Below are positions 31,847-33,675 of a stretch of 33,675 nucleotides of DNA, one piece after another (position 1 is the stretch's first letter; each line of letters begins with the position of its first letter). A program made the translations under genes and the position numbers. The notes beneath the pieces were generated by a model. That model was not told the origin of the DNA, ran no database searches, and saw nothing but the letters and a program-made list of their open reading frames with translations. Source of the stretch: Gemmatimonadales bacterium (lineage in GTDB: Bacteria > Gemmatimonadota > Gemmatimonadetes > Gemmatimonadales > GWC2-71-9); the NCBI GenBank assembly GCA_036265815.1, contig DATAOI010000050.1, positions 1-33,675 of the forward strand, read 5' to 3'.

Positions 31847-33013
31847 ATGGCAGAGCTGATCGCGATCACGGCGCCGGCGGATCAGGCAGAAGGTACCGAG
31901 ATGGTCGTGGGGACGTGGCTCAAGAAGGTGGGCGAGTCCGTCACCCAGAACGAGCCGCTGCTCGAGATCACGACCGACAAGGTGACGGTCGAGATCGCGG
32001 CCCCCGCCACCGGCACCCTCCGTGAGATCCTCAAGTCGGCGGACCAGCCGATCGTGGCGGGGGAGGTCCTCGGTCGCATCGAAGTGGGTGCGGCCGCAGC
32101 GGCTGATCCCACTCCGTCGCATGGACCCACCTCGAGCGACCAGCCCGCGTCAGCGGCCCCCGAGCAGACCCCCGCCGTCCGCCGGCTGCTCGCCAAGCAT
32201 GCTCTCGACGCGTCGGCCATCCGTGGCACAGGCCGTGGCGGGCGGATCACGGTGCAGGACGTGGAGGCGCACGTCGCCTCGGGCGCGGGCACGACAACCA
32301 ACGCCGAGCCAGGCACCTCCCCCAGCCGGAAGGTGCCCCACACCGGGATGCGGCGCAGCATCGCCCAGCATATGGTCCAGAGCGTCGCGGTGGCGCCGCA
32401 CGTCACCACGGTGTTCGAGGCCGATCTCTCCGCGATCGTGGCCGACCGGGAGGCCCACCGCGCCGACTTCGAAATGGACGGGGTCAAGCTCACCTACACC
32501 GCCTATTTCATCCGCGCCAGCGTCGCCGCGCTGCAGGCCGTGCCGGAGGTGAACAGCCGGTGGCACGACGACGCGCTGGAGCTGTTCGGCGACTGCAACA
32601 TCGGAGTCGCCACCGCACTCCCGCAGGGCGGCCTCATCCTGCCCGTCATCCACTGCGCCCAGACGCTCGACCTGCGCGCCACCGCGAAGCGGCTGCAAGA
32701 CCTGACCCAGCGAGCCCGAGCCGGCGCGCTCGATCCCAAGGACGTGCAGCACGGGACCTTCTCAATCTCGAACCACGGCGTGAGCGGCAGTCTCGTCGCG
32801 GCGCCGATCATCATTCCGCAGCCCCAATCGGCGATCCTGGGCGTCGGCAAGGTGGAGCGGCGGCCGGTGGCGCGGATGCGAGAGGGAGTGGAGGTGGTGG
32901 AGGTGCGCCCGATGTGCTACGTCACACTCACCATCGACCATCGCGTGCTCGACGGCTATCAGGCGAACGCATTCCTGGCCCGCTGGGTAGAGGAGATCGA
33001 GGGTTGGAGTTGA
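31847..33013 (+). CDS. Dihydrolipoamide acyltransferase E2 of a 2-oxoacid dehydrogenase complex
   Basis: The protein has 388 residues. ATG 31847 has GAGGAG at 31835-31840. It contains one lipoyl domain with lipoyl-Lys45 in TTDKVTVEIA, then an Ala/Pro/Ser linker, a peripheral subunit-binding domain (AVRRLLAKHALDASAIRGTG) that docks E3, a second linker, and the acyltransferase core ending in IDHRVLDGYQANAF with catalytic His365 and Asp369. It receives the acyl group from E1 and transfers it to CoA. With the preceding E1 it would make acyl-CoA; phenylacetyl-CoA is plausible here. No E3 gene is present, so the general cellular lipoamide dehydrogenase would be used. Confidence 0.92.
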   Translation: MAELIAITAPADQAEGTEMVVGTWLKKVGESVTQNEPLLEITTDKVTVEIAAPATGTLREILKSADQPIVAGEVLGRIEVGAAAAADPTPSHGPTSSDQPASAAPEQTPAVRRLLAKHALDASAIRGTGRGGRITVQDVEAHVASGAGTTTNAEPGTSPSRKVPHTGMRRSIAQHMVQSVAVAPHVTTVFEADLSAIVADREAHRADFEMDGVKLTYTAYFIRASVAALQAVPEVNSRWHDDALELFGDCNIGVATALPQGGLILPVIHCAQTLDLRATAKRLQDLTQRARAGALDPKDVQHGTFSISNHGVSGSLVAAPIIIPQPQSAILGVGKVERRPVARMREGVEVVEVRPMCYVTLTIDHRVLDGYQANAFLARWVEEIEGWS

Positions 33014-33113
33014 TGTAGGTGCATGATTTACCTCGCGTCGGCTGGACTGCTTCCCTTTTGGAGGAGCCCCTGGTTCGTCCCGCTTTTCAGTTTTTCCCTT
33101 TCCCGCTTTTTTC

Positions 33114-33675
33114 TCAGAACCCGAATCGATAACTCACCTTCCCCAGCAACACATTCGTCGCCGGGCCCTGAAACAGCGCATCCAGGCCGCTCCCCAGCGC
33201 GACGTTGCCGTTGGTCCCCGGGACGTCGCGCGCTTGGGTCCACACCAGGTAGATCGTCGAGCCGGGCCGGTACTCCCAGCGCCACACCATATTGAGATTG
33301 AAGTTCTTCTGGTTGAAGTCGGGGTTGGCAAAGGTGTACTCAGGGATCGCGTCTCCATCGAGGTCGATCCCATAGGTGCGATCGGTCGGCTCGTAGGCGA
33401 TCTGATTGGTCGCGTAGGGCACCACCCGGTCGGCCGCCTTACTCGCTCGGGGATCCCGCACCTCCTTGAAATCGGTGTACGATCCCGCACTCAGAAACGG
33501 CTGGGCATAGAGCTGGAGCGTCATGTTGCGGCTGAAGGCGAAATCGGCCCGGGCCGTGAGCGAAACCGTGGCCTGGTCCAGTCTCCCCGTCACGAAATGC
33601 ACTGATGTCGGTGACGCGACCTCGGCCGGCTGATCGACGTACTGCCAGCCACTCACCGTCCGGCCGAAATTGGGG
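33114..33675 (-). CDS. DUF5916-like outer-membrane protein, C-terminal part only
   Basis: The frame is open from the window edge (33675) to TGA 33116-33114, giving 186 residues that lack the start. The sequence is a set of alternating beta strands: TVSLTARADFAFSRNMTLQLYAQPFL, seen as amphipathic strands, then SYTDFKEVRDPRASKAADRV, NFNLNMVWRWEYRPGSTIYL, and a final VLLGKVSYRFGF ending in Phe, as expected for barrel insertion. DxDGDxxxEY-like loops and WRWEYRPGS are typical of the C-terminus of DUF5916 proteins (N-terminal carbohydrate-binding family 9-like domain plus barrel). It converges on the E2 gene across a 100-bp T-rich gap. The function of the family is not established. Confidence 0.75.
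   Translation of the reverse strand, partial: PNFGRTVSGWQYVDQPAEVASPTSVHFVTGRLDQATVSLTARADFAFSRNMTLQLYAQPFLSAGSYTDFKEVRDPRASKAADRVVPYATNQIAYEPTDRTYGIDLDGDAIPEYTFANPDFNQKNFNLNMVWRWEYRPGSTIYLVWTQARDVPGTNGNVALGSGLDALFQGPATNVLLGKVSYRFGF

Noticed and set aside
33014-33113. Terminator between E2 and the DUF5916-like gene
   Set aside because: The gap is T-rich (several T4-T6 runs), but I could not fold a convincing stem next to them.

Overview
The window is 33.7 kb of GC-rich bacterial DNA. Several gene types point to an uncultivated soil-type Gemmatimonadota or a close relative: membrane-anchored Ser/Thr kinases with a C-terminal TPR region, a DUF5916-type barrel protein, and a SARP-like regulator with the same style of N-terminus. 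This is an inference from gene style, not from a marker gene.

Region 1 (1-11540) is a tRNA-Phe integration hot spot. An intact tRNA-Phe (456-528) follows a divergent thioredoxin-like gene. The last 42 bp of the tRNA plus one flanking base recur twice downstream as 43-bp direct repeats, at 6072-6114 and 11498-11540, each with one mismatch. They delimit two consecutive segments of about 5.6 and 5.4 kb. Segment 1 holds a frameshifted zinc deaminase, a DUF72 protein and a Ser/Thr kinase-TPR protein. Segment 2 holds a family-2 O-methyltransferase and a 1146-residue cyclase/AAA/TPR regulator. I find no integrase in either segment, so they look like integrase-less, cis-mobilizable island remnants stacked at one attachment site.

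Region 2 (11541-13440) is eroded chromosome. It contains a second Ser/Thr kinase that has lost its middle portion, with the junction on a perfect 16-bp palindrome, and an orphan C-terminal fragment.

Region 3 (13548-18541) is a five-gene copper/silver efflux cluster on the + strand: a small Cys/His-rich secreted protein, a His/Met-rich outer-membrane barrel, a CopB-type P-type ATPase with a CPH motif, a small two-helix membrane protein with two compensating frameshifts, and a Met-rich periplasmic protein.

Region 4 (18575-20129) is a divergent pair: a small lipoprotein and a SARP/BTAD regulator.

Region 5 (20204-33013) is a divergent phenylacetate (paa) locus. The minus-strand operon, in transcription order, is thiolase (paaJ), paaY, paaZ, a class I/II aminotransferase, paaK and a hotdog thioesterase. 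The plus-strand operon is paaG, paaH, paaI, then a fused 2-oxoacid dehydrogenase E1 and its E2. Most junctions are 3-26 bp gaps or overlaps, three of them GTGA-type. The aminotransferase and E1/E2 suggest that phenylalanine or phenylpyruvate could feed phenylacetyl-CoA directly, with PaaK handling free phenylacetate. The ring epoxidase PaaABCE(D) and E3 are not in the window.

The window ends in the 3' part of a DUF5916-like outer-membrane protein. I found no CRISPR array, rRNA, complete IS element or origin.
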